Assembly (NCBI GenBank): GCA_003152555.1
Contig: PMAL01000157.1
Coordinates: forward strand, 12,333 to 26,104
Length of the DNA: 13,772 bases
Reading direction: 5' to 3'
Source of the DNA: Acidimicrobiaceae bacterium
Lineage (GTDB): Bacteria; Actinomycetota; Acidimicrobiia; Acidimicrobiales; RAAP-2
Shown here: positions 1 to 7,638 of the stretch, piece by piece
How positions within the stretch are numbered: the stretch's first letter is position 1
Layout: each line of letters begins with the position of its first letter
Program-made: the position numbers and the translations under genes
Notes under the pieces: model-generated
What the model was told of the DNA's origin: nothing
The model's database searches: none
Seen by the model: only the letters and a program-made list of their open reading frames with translations

Positions 1-1251
1 GGCACCCAGGGAATCCTGCAGGGGACATTCGAAACCTTCGCCGCGGTCGCGGCGAAACGCTTCGGCGGCACACTCGCGGGCACGCTCACTCTTACCGGTG
101 GCGCGGGCGGCATGGGTGGCGCCCAGCCACTGGCCGTCACGATGAATGACGGCGTCTGTTTATGCGTTGACGTCGATCCCACCCGTTTGCAACGTCGGGT
201 GGATTTCCGTTACCTCGACGAGTGGACCGACGACCTCGACGACGCGGTTAGCCGCGTACTCGCGGCGAAGAAGGAGCGCCGGGCCCTCAGCGTGGGACTG
301 CTCGGCAACGCGGCCACGATTTTTCCTGAACTGCTGCGTCGCGGCGTCGAGGTGGACATCGTCACCGACCAGACTTCGGCCCACGACCCACTCAGTTATT
401 TGCCCGAAGGCATCGACCTCAACGACTGGCACGACTACGCCGATAAGAAGCCTGAAGAGTTCACTGATCGTGCCCGCCTCTCTATGGCCAAGCAGGTTGA
501 AGCCATGGTCGGGTTCATGGACGAGGGTGCCGAAGTCTTCGACTACGGCAACTCAATTCGCGGCGAAGCGCAGTTGGGCGGCTACAACCGCGCCTTCGAT
601 TTTCCCGGTTTCGTGCCGGCCTACATCCGCCCGCTGTTCTGCGAAGGCAAGGGTCCCTTTCGCTGGGTTGCGCTCTCGGGCGACCCCAAGGACATTGCCC
701 GCACCGACCAAGCGGTGCTCGAACTCTTTCCGGACAACGACGCGCTGCGCCGTTGGATCACCAAGGCGCAGGATCGCGTGGCCTTCCAGGGACTGCCGGC
801 ACGAATCTGTTGGCTCGGTTACGGTGAACGCGACCGGGCGGGTCTCGCCTTTAATGATCTCGTTGCGTCAGGTGAAGTCTTGGCGCCCATCGTCATTGGC
901 CGCGATCACCTCGACAGCGGGTCGGTCGCGTCGCCGTATCGCGAAACCGAATCGATGCTCGACGGTTCGGACGCGATTGCCGATTGGCCGCTCTTGAACG
1001 CGATGCTCAACACGGCGTCAGGCGCGTCGTGGGTTTCCATCCACCACGGTGGTGGCGTGGGCATCGGACGCTCGATACACGCGGGCCAGGTCTGCGTCGC
1101 AGACGGCACCGAACTGGCGGCCAAGAAGTTGGCGCGAGTGCTGCGTAACGATCCGGGCTCGGGCGTCATACGACACGTGGACGCCGGGTACGATCTCGCC
1201 GACGACACCGCGCGCGAGCGTGGCGTGCGTATTCCCATGCGCGAGGGCTGA
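1..1251 (+). CDS. hutU: Urocanate hydratase, C-terminal ~75% (5' end outside window)
   Basis: Urocanase adds water to urocanate to form imidazolonepropionate, the second step of histidine degradation in the cytoplasm. The frame is open from base 1 and gives 416 residues, against about 550 for the full family, so about 135 N-terminal residues are missing. An internal ATG at 112 is not the true start, because family sequence (GTQGILQGTFETFAAVA and on) precedes it. Visible hallmarks are LTGGAGGMGGAQPLAVTMN, the ICWLGYGERDRAG segment whose Cys (codon 808-810) is the conserved active-site-region cysteine next to the NAD+ site, and HHGGGVGIGRSIHAGQV near the end. The stop TGA at 1249-1251 is followed immediately by the hutI GTG, so the two are surely co-transcribed and probably translationally coupled. 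The promoter and any hutH lie upstream of the window. Confidence 0.97.
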   Translation, partial: GTQGILQGTFETFAAVAAKRFGGTLAGTLTLTGGAGGMGGAQPLAVTMNDGVCLCVDVDPTRLQRRVDFRYLDEWTDDLDDAVSRVLAAKKERRALSVGLLGNAATIFPELLRRGVEVDIVTDQTSAHDPLSYLPEGIDLNDWHDYADKKPEEFTDRARLSMAKQVEAMVGFMDEGAEVFDYGNSIRGEAQLGGYNRAFDFPGFVPAYIRPLFCEGKGPFRWVALSGDPKDIARTDQAVLELFPDNDALRRWITKAQDRVAFQGLPARICWLGYGERDRAGLAFNDLVASGEVLAPIVIGRDHLDSGSVASPYRETESMLDGSDAIADWPLLNAMLNTASGASWVSIHHGGGVGIGRSIHAGQVCVADGTELAAKKLARVLRNDPGSGVIRHVDAGYDLADDTARERGVRIPMREG

Positions 1252-2415
1252 GTGGCGACGCGACTGTTTGCCAACATTGGTGAACTAACAACCAATGACC
1301 CGAGACTTGGCGACGAGTCGGCGATGGGACGGATACCCAACGCGGCGATGGTGGTCGACGAACAGCGCGTGCTCTGGGTCGGCTCGTCTCGCGACGCGCC
1401 CGAAGCCGATGAGTTCACTGATGTTGATGGCGTCGCCGTGGTGCCCGGATTTGTTGACTCGCACACCCATCTCGTGTTTGCTGGCGAACGCTCCACGGAA
1501 TTTGAAGCGCGCATGTCGGGCGAGCGCTACGACGGCGGAGGAATACTTGAGACCGTGGACGCAACCCGACGCGCCACGAGAGACGAACTTCGTTCGGCAA
1601 CGGCAACGCGTGCGGTGGCCCTTCGCAAGAGCGGCGTCACCACGATTGAGATCAAGTCGGGCTACGAACTGACGCTCGAGGGTGAACAGCGGCTGGTGGA
1701 GATCGCCGGGGAGTTCAGCGACGAGGTGACGTTCCTCGGCGCGCACACGGTACCCAAAGAATTCGCCCACGACCGCGAGGGTTACGTGGACTTGGTGGCC
1801 GGCGAGATGTTGACCAATTGCGCCCCCCACGTGCGCTGGGCCGACGTCTTTTGTGACACCGGGGTCTTCGGCGTCGACGAAGCTCGCCGCGTGTTGCTCT
1901 GCGCTCGCGACGCCGGACTCGAGCTGCGTCTGCACGCCAATCAACTCGGTGACAGCGGTGGGGTAGGACTCGCGATTGAACTGGGCTGTGCCAGTGTGGA
2001 CCACTGCACGCACGTCAGTGACGGCGACCTCGACGCGCTCTCGTCGTGCGAGACCGTCGCCACGTTGTTGCCGGGTGCGGAGTTCTCCACCCGTACGCCC
2101 TATCCGTCGGGCCGCCGCTTTCTCGACGCGGGCGTCACGGTGGCGCTCGCCACGGACTGTAATCCCGGTACCTCGTACGTGACGAATATGTCGTTGATCA
2201 TCGCCCTCGCGGTGCGCGAGATGGGGATGACTGTTGATGAGGCGCTGTGGGCGGTGACGCGAGGCGGAGCCAAAGCGTTGCGCCGTGACGACCTAGGCCA
2301 CCTCGGTGTTGGTGCCCGCGCTGACTTCTTGATCCTTGACGCACCACGGGCGGCCCACCTGGCGTATCGACCCGGCGGAAACGTCGTGCACCAGGTCTTT
2401 CGCGCGACACGCTAG
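1252..2415 (+). CDS. hutI: Imidazolonepropionase
   Basis: HutI is an amidohydrolase-superfamily metalloenzyme that opens the imidazolone ring to give N-formimino-L-glutamate, the third step of histidine degradation. The 387-residue length is slightly short of the usual ~400. Metal and catalytic positions are present: HTH (H71, H73), the HAN histidine (H228), DH (H251) and the TDCNPG aspartate (D302). The substrate-loop region FEARMSGERYDGGGI is the shorter actinobacterial form. The segments TTIEIKSGYEL and FLGAHTVPKEF are typical of the family. The GTG start follows the hutU stop with zero spacing, and no start further upstream is possible without entering hutU. It ends with TAG, 47 bases before the next gene, which probably has its own promoter. 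Confidence 0.96.
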   Translation: MATRLFANIGELTTNDPRLGDESAMGRIPNAAMVVDEQRVLWVGSSRDAPEADEFTDVDGVAVVPGFVDSHTHLVFAGERSTEFEARMSGERYDGGGILETVDATRRATRDELRSATATRAVALRKSGVTTIEIKSGYELTLEGEQRLVEIAGEFSDEVTFLGAHTVPKEFAHDREGYVDLVAGEMLTNCAPHVRWADVFCDTGVFGVDEARRVLLCARDAGLELRLHANQLGDSGGVGLAIELGCASVDHCTHVSDGDLDALSSCETVATLLPGAEFSTRTPYPSGRRFLDAGVTVALATDCNPGTSYVTNMSLIIALAVREMGMTVDEALWAVTRGGAKALRRDDLGHLGVGARADFLILDAPRAAHLAYRPGGNVVHQVFRATR

Positions 2416-2450
2416 GCGAGCTGGCCGAAGGGCGCCATTGCCTCGACCCT

Positions 2451-2456
2451 TACTAT
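2451..2456 (+). promoter_or_regulatory. -10 hexamer TACTAT of a probable leaderless promoter
   Basis: TACTAT fits the actinobacterial TANNNT -10 consensus and ends exactly six bases before the ATG at 2463. Transcription would therefore begin at or next to the A of the start codon. The six bases between are GGAGGA, which looks like a ribosome-binding site but is too close to the ATG to work as one. I see no good -35 at the usual distance. Confidence 0.5.
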
Positions 2457-2462
2457 GGAGGA

Positions 2463-3887
2463 ATGACGACCCCCAAAGTCCCCGAGAATTTGCCCACCAC
2501 CTTCGGAGCGCTGCGCGACAGCGGTTACGAGCCCAAGTCCGTTCGTGAAGAGTTGCGCCGTAATTTGGAGCAACGCCTCGCCGACGGCCGTCCGCTCACC
2601 TCGTCGGTGCTCGGCTACGAGGATTCGGTGCTGCCCCAACTCGAGACCGCCCTCTTGGCTGGTCACGACATCATCCTGTTGGGCGAACGCGGACAGGCCA
2701 AGAGTCGGATGATCCGTTCGCTCGTTGAACTCCTCGACGAGTGGCTGCCGATTGTCGAGGGCTCGGACGTGCGTGACGATCCCTTCGCGCCCATTTCGGC
2801 CTACGCCATCGCGATGGTTGAAGCGCAGGGTGACCAGACGCCGATTGCCTGGTTGCACCGCAGCCAGCGATTTGCGGAGAAGTTGGCGTCACCCGACACG
2901 TCGATGGCCGACCTCATTGGTGAGGTGGACCCCATCAAGGTCGCGGGCGGACTTTATCTGGACGATCCGCGCGCGCTCTCCTACGGCCTCGTGCCCAAGT
3001 CCAACCGCGGCATCTTCGCGATGAACGAACTGCCCGACCTGTCCGAGCGCATTCAGGTGGGACTGCTCAACGTGCTCGAAGAGCGCGACGTGCAGATTCG
3101 CGGGCACTTGGTGCGCCTGGAACTCGACATCTTGGTGGTAGCGACCGCCAACCCCGAGGACTACACCAATCGTGGCCGGCTCATCACCCCCCTGAAGGAT
3201 CGTTTTGGTTCGCAGATCCGCACGCACTACCCCTACGAGATCTCGACGGAAATCGAGATTGTCCACCAAGAGGCCCGGCTGCCGGTGACGACGAAGCCAA
3301 TCATCGTGCCGTGGTTCATCGACGACATCGTCGCACGCGTGAGCCACGTGGCACGCAAGAGCCACGTCGTGAGCCAGCACTCCGGCGTGTCGGTGCGTCT
3401 GTCAATCGCTAACTACGAGACGGTTATTGCCAATGCGCTGCGTCGAACCCTGCGCACAGACGACGTTGCTGTGGTGCCGCGCGTGAGCGACCTCAGCGCC
3501 ATGGTGCAATCAACCCAGGGCAAGATCGAGTTCGATTCCATGGACGACAGCGACTCGGATCAGATCATCGCCGCGTTAGTCTCGCTCGCGGTACGCCAGT
3601 GCTTCGCCGAACACGTGCTGCTCGAAGAGGGACCCGAGATTGTCGAAGCCTTCAACGACGAAGTATTGGTGCACACTGGTGACGACCTCGCGGACCAGAC
3701 GTACCTCGACGTGCTGGCCGCGATGCCGGCGCTCGACGTATCGGTACGACGCATCGCCGGATCCGACGCCAGTGACGGCGAACTGGCCGCCGCAATTGAA
3801 TTTGTGCTGGAAGGTCTCTATCTCACCAAGCGACTCGCGAAGGACGCGTCGGGGGCCCGCGCGCTCTACCGCGCTAGGAACCGGTAG
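2463..3887 (+). CDS. MoxR-type AAA+ ATPase (Rv0958-like, 'magnesium chelatase-like')
   Basis: This 474-residue AAA+ ATPase resembles the mycobacterial Rv0958 type and is partnered by the VWA protein that overlaps its end. Seen: Walker A G74-ERGQAK-S81, an inserted segment (DDPFAPISAY to DLIGEVDPIK, about 104-158), Walker B GIFAMNELPDL (N188, E189), sensor-1-like VVATANPEDYTN (N230) and a likely arginine finger in LKDRFGS (R247). The C-terminal ~220 residues hold the helical lid and a less conserved tail. MoxR ATPases act with VWA partners as chaperones for metal insertion or complex assembly (CbbQ/CbbO, NorQ/NorD, RavA/ViaA). The client of this subfamily is not known to me. It is probably not a true magnesium chelatase, since no tetrapyrrole genes are near. 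The ATG at 2463 is the first start and gives the expected N-terminus. Confidence 0.9.
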   Translation: MTTPKVPENLPTTFGALRDSGYEPKSVREELRRNLEQRLADGRPLTSSVLGYEDSVLPQLETALLAGHDIILLGERGQAKSRMIRSLVELLDEWLPIVEGSDVRDDPFAPISAYAIAMVEAQGDQTPIAWLHRSQRFAEKLASPDTSMADLIGEVDPIKVAGGLYLDDPRALSYGLVPKSNRGIFAMNELPDLSERIQVGLLNVLEERDVQIRGHLVRLELDILVVATANPEDYTNRGRLITPLKDRFGSQIRTHYPYEISTEIEIVHQEARLPVTTKPIIVPWFIDDIVARVSHVARKSHVVSQHSGVSVRLSIANYETVIANALRRTLRTDDVAVVPRVSDLSAMVQSTQGKIEFDSMDDSDSDQIIAALVSLAVRQCFAEHVLLEEGPEIVEAFNDEVLVHTGDDLADQTYLDVLAAMPALDVSVRRIAGSDASDGELAAAIEFVLEGLYLTKRLAKDASGARALYRARNR

Positions 3888-5881
3888 TGCCGGTTCGCTA
3901 CGGCTACCGACGATTCGGCGAGGATGATGACTTTGATGACCTCGACGCCGAAGAGCTGTTGCGACTGCTGACGGACGACTACTTAGAGAGTGGCGACCTC
4001 GACGACGCGATGGAGCGATTGTTGCGCGAAGGATTCGTGTCGCCCGACGGCACGCGCAACGAGGGCCTTCGCGAACTGCTCGAGCGCACCCGCGCGAAAC
4101 GGCGTGAGCTCGAACGTGAGGCCGATCCCGATGGTGAGATGCAGCGATACCGAGAGTGGCTCGAAGAGATCGAGGCCACCGAGTCAAATGAACTGGACAC
4201 GCTCGTAGGGGACGCGGAAGCGTCCGATGACGAGCGACGCAAGGAAGTGACGCGCGACTACGTCGAGCAGAAGTACATGCAGCGAAGTCTCATGAGCGAT
4301 CGCTTGGCGGAGCGATTGGCGAATTATCAGAACTACGAATTCGTGTCATCCGAAGCGCGCGAGCAGTTCGAGCAATTGCTGCAAGAACTGCAGAAAGACG
4401 TGCTCGACACGTACTTCCAAAAGAGCAAAGAGTTCATGAATAACCCCGACTCCGAGGAGTTGGCGCGCACTCGCGAGATGATGGATGCCCTCTCGACCAT
4501 GATTGAACAGGACCGTCGCGGCGAGCCGCTCGATCCGAGTTTCGAAGACTTCATGGAAAAATTCGGCGACTTCTTTCCCGGCGCTCAATCCCTGCAAGAC
4601 GTAGTGCGGGCAATGGCCGAGCGAGCCGCCGCAGCCGAAGCGATGTTCAATTCGCTTTCCGGAGAGCAACAGGGTGAACTGCGTGCGCTTTTTGGCCGGA
4701 TGATGCAGAACATGGAACTGGATTTTGCCCTCAACCGCCTGGTGTCGAATTTGCGCCAGGCCACACCGGACATTGATTGGAATCGCGCGCACCGTATGCG
4801 CGGCAGCGAGCCTTCCTCTTTCGCAGATTCAGCCTCCATCGCCGAGCAATTGGGCGAGCTACGCGGCCTCGAACAGTTCTTGGGCCAGGGCAACGCGGCC
4901 CAAGGACTGCCCGAAGTTGACGTCGACGCCGTGCGGCGCAACCTGGGTGCCGACGCGGCCCAGCACGTCGTTCGGCTGCAAAAGGCGCTCAAGGCACTTA
5001 AGGACCAGGGTTTCATTGATCGCCAGGGTGGTCAGTTGACGTTAAGCGCCAAGGGCGTGCGCCAGATTGGCCAACAGGCCCTGAAGGACCTCTTTGCCCA
5101 ACTGCGCAATACTCCTGCCCTGGGCGCACATCGAGAGACGACGGTTGCTCGTGGGGGTGACCGAGAAGAGACCGCCAAGCCGTGGGAGCCGGGCGAGCCC
5201 TTCGCGTTGCATATTCCCCAAACATTGCGCAACGCCGTGTTTCGCCAGGGTCCCGGTACGCCGGTACAACTGCACCCCGACGACTTCGCGGTCGAAGAGT
5301 ATGAGGCGACTCGCCGCTCGGCAACGGTCTTCGCGATCGACCTGTCGCTGTCAATGGCCATGCGATCAAACCTCGTGCCGGCCAAGAAGATGGTGCTCGC
5401 CCTCACCCAACTCATTCGCTCAAAATTTCCGAGGGACTTCTGCGCGGTGGTGGGCTTCGGCGAGACGGCCCAGGAACTACGGGTCGAGGACATACCATCA
5501 CTGAGCATCGACTACGCCTACGGCACTAATCTCCAACACGCGTTGGCGTTAAGCCGCCACCTCATGCGAAACGAGCGCGGGGAGCGCCAGATTGTGGTGG
5601 TCACCGACGGCGAGCCGACGGCCCACCTGATGGATAACGGCGAGCCGTTCTTCTCCTGGCCGCCGGTTCGCGAGACGCTGGAAAAGACGATGGCCGAAGT
5701 ACTGCGCTGCACCAAGGCCAACATCAAGATCAATATATTCGCGCTCGATATTGAACGAAGTCAGTTTCCTTTCGTCGAACAGATCGCGCGCGTCAATGGC
5801 GGGCGAGCGTTTTACACGTCGGTAGACGAACTTGGCAGCTACGCGCTCGACGATTTTGTTCGTCATCGTCGCGCAAGTTAG
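3887..5881 (+). CDS. VWA-domain protein with intact MIDAS, partner of the MoxR ATPase (Rv0959-like)
   Basis: This 664-residue cytoplasmic protein has no signal peptide or membrane segment. The N-terminal ~440 residues are very acidic and helical (DDDFDDLDAEELLRLL, repeated Glu/Arg-rich stretches) and have no fold I can name. The C-terminal part, about 477-655, is a von Willebrand factor A domain with a complete metal-ion-dependent adhesion site: D485-L-S487-L-S489, T547 in YGTNLQ and D574 in VVTDGEP. The GTG start overlaps the stop of the ATPase gene (TAGTG, one base shared), so translation is coupled and the two products should be made in similar amounts. The adapter/ATPase arrangement parallels ViaA/RavA and CbbO/CbbQ. 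The gene ends with tandem in-frame stops, TAG then TGA. Confidence 0.88.
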   Translation: MPVRYGYRRFGEDDDFDDLDAEELLRLLTDDYLESGDLDDAMERLLREGFVSPDGTRNEGLRELLERTRAKRRELEREADPDGEMQRYREWLEEIEATESNELDTLVGDAEASDDERRKEVTRDYVEQKYMQRSLMSDRLAERLANYQNYEFVSSEAREQFEQLLQELQKDVLDTYFQKSKEFMNNPDSEELARTREMMDALSTMIEQDRRGEPLDPSFEDFMEKFGDFFPGAQSLQDVVRAMAERAAAAEAMFNSLSGEQQGELRALFGRMMQNMELDFALNRLVSNLRQATPDIDWNRAHRMRGSEPSSFADSASIAEQLGELRGLEQFLGQGNAAQGLPEVDVDAVRRNLGADAAQHVVRLQKALKALKDQGFIDRQGGQLTLSAKGVRQIGQQALKDLFAQLRNTPALGAHRETTVARGGDREETAKPWEPGEPFALHIPQTLRNAVFRQGPGTPVQLHPDDFAVEEYEATRRSATVFAIDLSLSMAMRSNLVPAKKMVLALTQLIRSKFPRDFCAVVGFGETAQELRVEDIPSLSIDYAYGTNLQHALALSRHLMRNERGERQIVVVTDGEPTAHLMDNGEPFFSWPPVRETLEKTMAEVLRCTKANIKINIFALDIERSQFPFVEQIARVNGGRAFYTSVDELGSYALDDFVRHRRAS

Positions 5882-5924
5882 TGAAAAAAATATTACCACC
5901 GACCAGGGATTTTAAGATTTGCAT

Positions 5925-5953
5925 TTGCTTTTTGCGCCAAACCCCGTAACAAT
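5925..5953 (+). promoter_or_regulatory. Possible whiB promoter (weak -35/-10)
   Basis: TTGCTT (5925-5930) and AACAAT (5948-5953) are 17 bases apart and would place the transcription start inside the palindrome that follows. Both elements are weak matches. The main reasons to consider them are their position in the only sizeable gap upstream of this whiB and the operator-like dyad at the expected start site. Confidence 0.25.
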
Positions 5954-5988
5954 GACACCGTTGTAATTACAACGGTGACAATTGTTAC
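5946..5988 (+). promoter_or_regulatory. 22-bp perfect palindrome within a 43-bp imperfect dyad upstream of whiB
   Basis: Bases 5956-5977 form a perfect palindrome whose half site is CACCGTTGTAA. Outside it, GTAACAAT (5946-5953) and ATTGTTAC (5981-5988) are also inverted copies, offset by one base, so the dyad symmetry spans 43 bp. No T-run follows, so it is not a normal intrinsic terminator for the VWA gene. It lies 20 bases upstream of the whiB ATG, the place for an operator bound by a dimeric regulator or for a 5'UTR hairpin. The regulator is unknown. Confidence 0.75.
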
Positions 5989-5992
5989 CTGC

Positions 5993-6000
5993 GGGAGGGA
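5993..6000 (+). promoter_or_regulatory. Ribosome-binding site GGGAGGGA fixing the whiB start
   Basis: This strong purine-rich site is seven bases upstream of ATG 6008 and supports that codon over the in-frame GTG at 5975, which lies inside the palindrome and has no such site. Confidence 0.75.
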
Positions 6001-6007
6001 ATGCAAC

Positions 6008-6283
6008 ATGGCGTTTGTGGACATATTGAGCGGTATGGAAGATCGAGGGTGGCAGTCGCGAGCGAACTGCATGGGTGTGGACCCCGATCTCTTCTTTCCG
6101 GAACGCGGGGCTTCAACCCGTGAAGCCAAAGAAGTGTGCCGAGGTTGCGTGGCTCGAGAGGACTGTCTCGAATACGCGCTGGATAATGGCGAGAAATTCG
6201 GCATCTGGGGCGGGATGAGCGAACGCGAACGGCGCCGGCTCCGCCGGGCCCGGGCTATTGAACGCCGCGCCCAGGCCGGTTAG
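6008..6283 (+). CDS. WhiB-family iron-sulfur transcriptional regulator
   Basis: This 91-residue actinobacteria-specific Wbl protein binds a [4Fe-4S] cluster and usually acts with the primary sigma factor at target promoters. The four cluster cysteines are C21 and C44-x2-C47-x5-C53, followed by the G(I/V)WGG turn (GIWGG, 65-69) and a basic tail SERERRRLRRARAIERR for DNA contact. The region NCMGVDPDLFFPERGASTREAK is typical of the WhiB1/WhiB2 branch, but I cannot assign the exact class. The start at 6008 was chosen from the RBS and the family N-terminus. It converges with ftcD, with 15 bases between the stops. A dyad just upstream suggests specific control, possibly autoregulation. Confidence 0.93.
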   Translation: MAFVDILSGMEDRGWQSRANCMGVDPDLFFPERGASTREAKEVCRGCVAREDCLEYALDNGEKFGIWGGMSERERRRLRRARAIERRAQAG

Positions 6284-6298
6284 TCGCTTTCAAATCAC

Positions 6299-7129
6299 CT
6301 AATCGTTCCAGTTGACGATGCGCGTTTCGATGGTCGTGTCACGCGCGAGCCCCAACTGGGTCCAACGCAGTGGCTCCTCGCGCTCGAGCAGCGAGGTCGG
6401 CACGAGGCCGACCAACTCAGCGCGATCAACGCGGCCTGGTGGATTTAGCAGGGACGTCACCTGGTCGTAGAGTTGCGAAGGACGTATGGCGTCGGTGTCG
6501 ATGATGTTGCAACTCACCTGCACCTGTTCACCTACTTCGAAGGCGAGAGAACGGACCGCCGGCTGGCGAATTGCCTTGGCAATCATTTGCGCGTCGTCCA
6601 GTGACACCTCATCGAGCCAGAGGTTCCAGGCGACGAGAATTGGACGAGCTCCCACCGCGACGCAACCTCGCCCGCTCGATGGGGTCGCGGGCCCCATGTC
6701 TGGCATCAACGACACGAATGCGTTCTTACGCACTTCGGGTAACGAGCGCGTCGTGTTGTCGGAAAGGGGTCCGTAGAGAAATACGGGCACCTCGAATTTA
6801 TCTACCAGCCATCGGGCTAAATCGTCACGAAGCATCACCGCCTGGTCGGTCTCGGTAGCGTCGAGAGCCACGAAGGGCACAACGTCGACGACGCCAAATC
6901 GCGGATGCACGCCCTGATGGGTACGGAGATCGAGACGTTCGTAACAGGTCGCGATGAGGGCGTGGACGCTGTCGACAAGGACGACGGGGTCATTAATCAG
7001 CGTGTACACGGAGCGATTATGGAACTCGTCGCTGTGCATGTCCTTGAGGGACGAACCCGAGACATCGCACAGTTCGCCGATGACGTCTAAATCGCGGCCT
7101 TCAGAGACATTGATCACACACTCAAACAT
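6299..7129 (-). CDS. ftcD: Glutamate formiminotransferase (stand-alone)
   Basis: This enzyme transfers the formimino group of N-formimino-L-glutamate to tetrahydrofolate, completing the folate-dependent branch of histidine degradation begun by hutU and hutI at the left of the window. The protein has 276 residues and only the transferase part. There is no cyclodeaminase domain as in animal FTCD. Family marks are ECVINVSEGRD at the N-terminus, HNRSVYTL (37-44), LRTHQGVHPRFGVVDVVPF (68-86, with the His-rich active-site motif H71/H75) and VFLYGPLS. The C-terminal half is more divergent. ATG 7129 is preferred over GTG 7135 because it starts directly at MFECV and has TAATCT six bases upstream. Nine bases separate it from the whiB stop, so it could also be read from the whiB transcript. 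Confidence 0.88.
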   Translation of the reverse strand: MFECVINVSEGRDLDVIGELCDVSGSSLKDMHSDEFHNRSVYTLINDPVVLVDSVHALIATCYERLDLRTHQGVHPRFGVVDVVPFVALDATETDQAVMLRDDLARWLVDKFEVPVFLYGPLSDNTTRSLPEVRKNAFVSLMPDMGPATPSSGRGCVAVGARPILVAWNLWLDEVSLDDAQMIAKAIRQPAVRSLAFEVGEQVQVSCNIIDTDAIRPSQLYDQVTSLLNPPGRVDRAELVGLVPTSLLEREEPLRWTQLGLARDTTIETRIVNWND

Positions 7130-7135
7130 CGACAC

Positions 7136-7141
7136 AGATTA
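7136..7141 (-). promoter_or_regulatory. -10 hexamer TAATCT of a probable leaderless ftcD promoter
   Basis: Read on the minus strand, TAATCT ends six bases before ATG 7129. Its first three bases are the TAA stop codon of the upstream whiB gene. There is no Shine-Dalgarno sequence before the ATG, which fits a leaderless message. Co-transcription with whiB is not excluded. Confidence 0.4.
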
Positions 7142-7393
7142 TTGGATGAGGTTGATATTCGCCAGACGGCGACGTGAGCTGCGCAGACGACGGCGCTCGC
7201 GTTCACTCTTGCCGCCCCAGATTCCGTGATCGACGTGGTGCTCGAGTGCGTACTCCAAACACTCCTTTTCTACCGGACATTCGTCACAGATCTTTTGGGT
7301 TACGAGTACCCCTACACCGTCACGAGGGAAAAATACCTCCGCAGGGTAATCGCGACACTTCGCCTGGGACATCCATTCGGTACTCACATTCAC
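7139..7393 (-). CDS. WhiB-family iron-sulfur transcriptional regulator (second copy)
   Basis: This 84-residue Wbl protein has cluster cysteines C13, C36-x2-C39 and C45, then GIWGG (58-62) and a basic tail KSERERRRLRSSRRR. It has the same layout as the other WhiB in the window but a divergent N-terminal half (YPAEVFFPRDGVGVLVTQKICDEC), so it is not a recent duplicate. Two GTG starts compete. GTG 7393 has TACCAT six bases upstream, as in a leaderless message. GTG 7387 would have AGGGGG five bases upstream as an RBS and give 82 residues. The cysteines are unaffected by the choice. ftcD follows nine bases after the stop, so the two probably share expression, and this regulator may respond to redox or iron state while linked to a folate/histidine enzyme. 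Confidence 0.92.
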   Translation of the reverse strand: MNVSTEWMSQAKCRDYPAEVFFPRDGVGVLVTQKICDECPVEKECLEYALEHHVDHGIWGGKSERERRRLRSSRRRLANINLIQ

Positions 7394-7638
7394 CCCCTAA
7401 TGGTAGGGCTCTCTTTTAGAGTACCCACCCAACTCTCAGTACTGTCTAAAGATTTAATTACAGTTCGCGGAAGAAATTCTCATTTCGTAATTCGTTCGTA
7501 ACGTTGCACGCGCAGAAAAAATTTGTATCCCCTTACATTGCGGAACAAACCAGATTTATTTTCAAATTGGGTGAACAGATTTGTTAGTTGGTCGGTATGA
7601 CGAAGTGACGAGGAAGAAGGATTGCGCGCGCCGATCGA
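7394..7638. other. AT-rich intergenic region upstream of whiB
   Basis: About 245 bases between the minus-strand whiB and the broken small gene, clearly richer in A and T than the surrounding coding DNA. I see no convincing reading frame. It holds a small dyad, GGG-N2-CTCT-TTT-AGAG-N2-CCC, at about 7406-7426, the palindrome CAGTACTG near 7437-7444, and two copies of CAGATTTNTT (7551-7560 and 7576-7585, 25 bases apart). It is presumably the regulatory region of the divergent genes. No binding factor can be named. Confidence 0.5.
7400..7405 (-). promoter_or_regulatory. -10 hexamer TACCAT of a possible leaderless whiB promoter
   Basis: On the minus strand TACCAT ends six bases before GTG 7393, the same geometry as at 2463, 7129 and 9469. 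The alternative is that the AGGGGG between them is a ribosome-binding site for GTG 7387. I cannot choose between the two from sequence alone. Confidence 0.35.

Noticed and set aside
1495..1555. Apparent deletion in the HutI substrate loop (ERYDGGGI, without the EIARA insert of proteobacterial HutI)
   Set aside because: Actinobacterial HutI proteins have the same short form (MAGEPYxAGGI type).
1285..2013. Long minus-strand open frame (242 codons) inside hutI
   Set aside because: A shadow of GC-rich codon bias in hutI; it lacks family sequence and is antisense to a well-conserved enzyme.
2682..3041. Non-canonical Walker A (GERGQAKS) and Walker B (NE in place of DE) in the MoxR ATPase
   Set aside because: I recall the same GxRGQ(A/G)K(S/T) and NELPDL forms in other members of this subfamily, so these are family traits and not degeneration.
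5975..6007. GTG 5975 as whiB start
   Set aside because: It lies inside the palindrome and has no RBS; ATG 6008 has a strong one at seven bases and gives a normal WhiB N-terminus.
7406..7426. Small dyad GGG-N2-CTCT-TTT-AGAG-N2-CCC as a terminator
   Set aside because: The stem is interrupted and short, no T-run follows on either strand, and it lies upstream of whiB and not after a gene.
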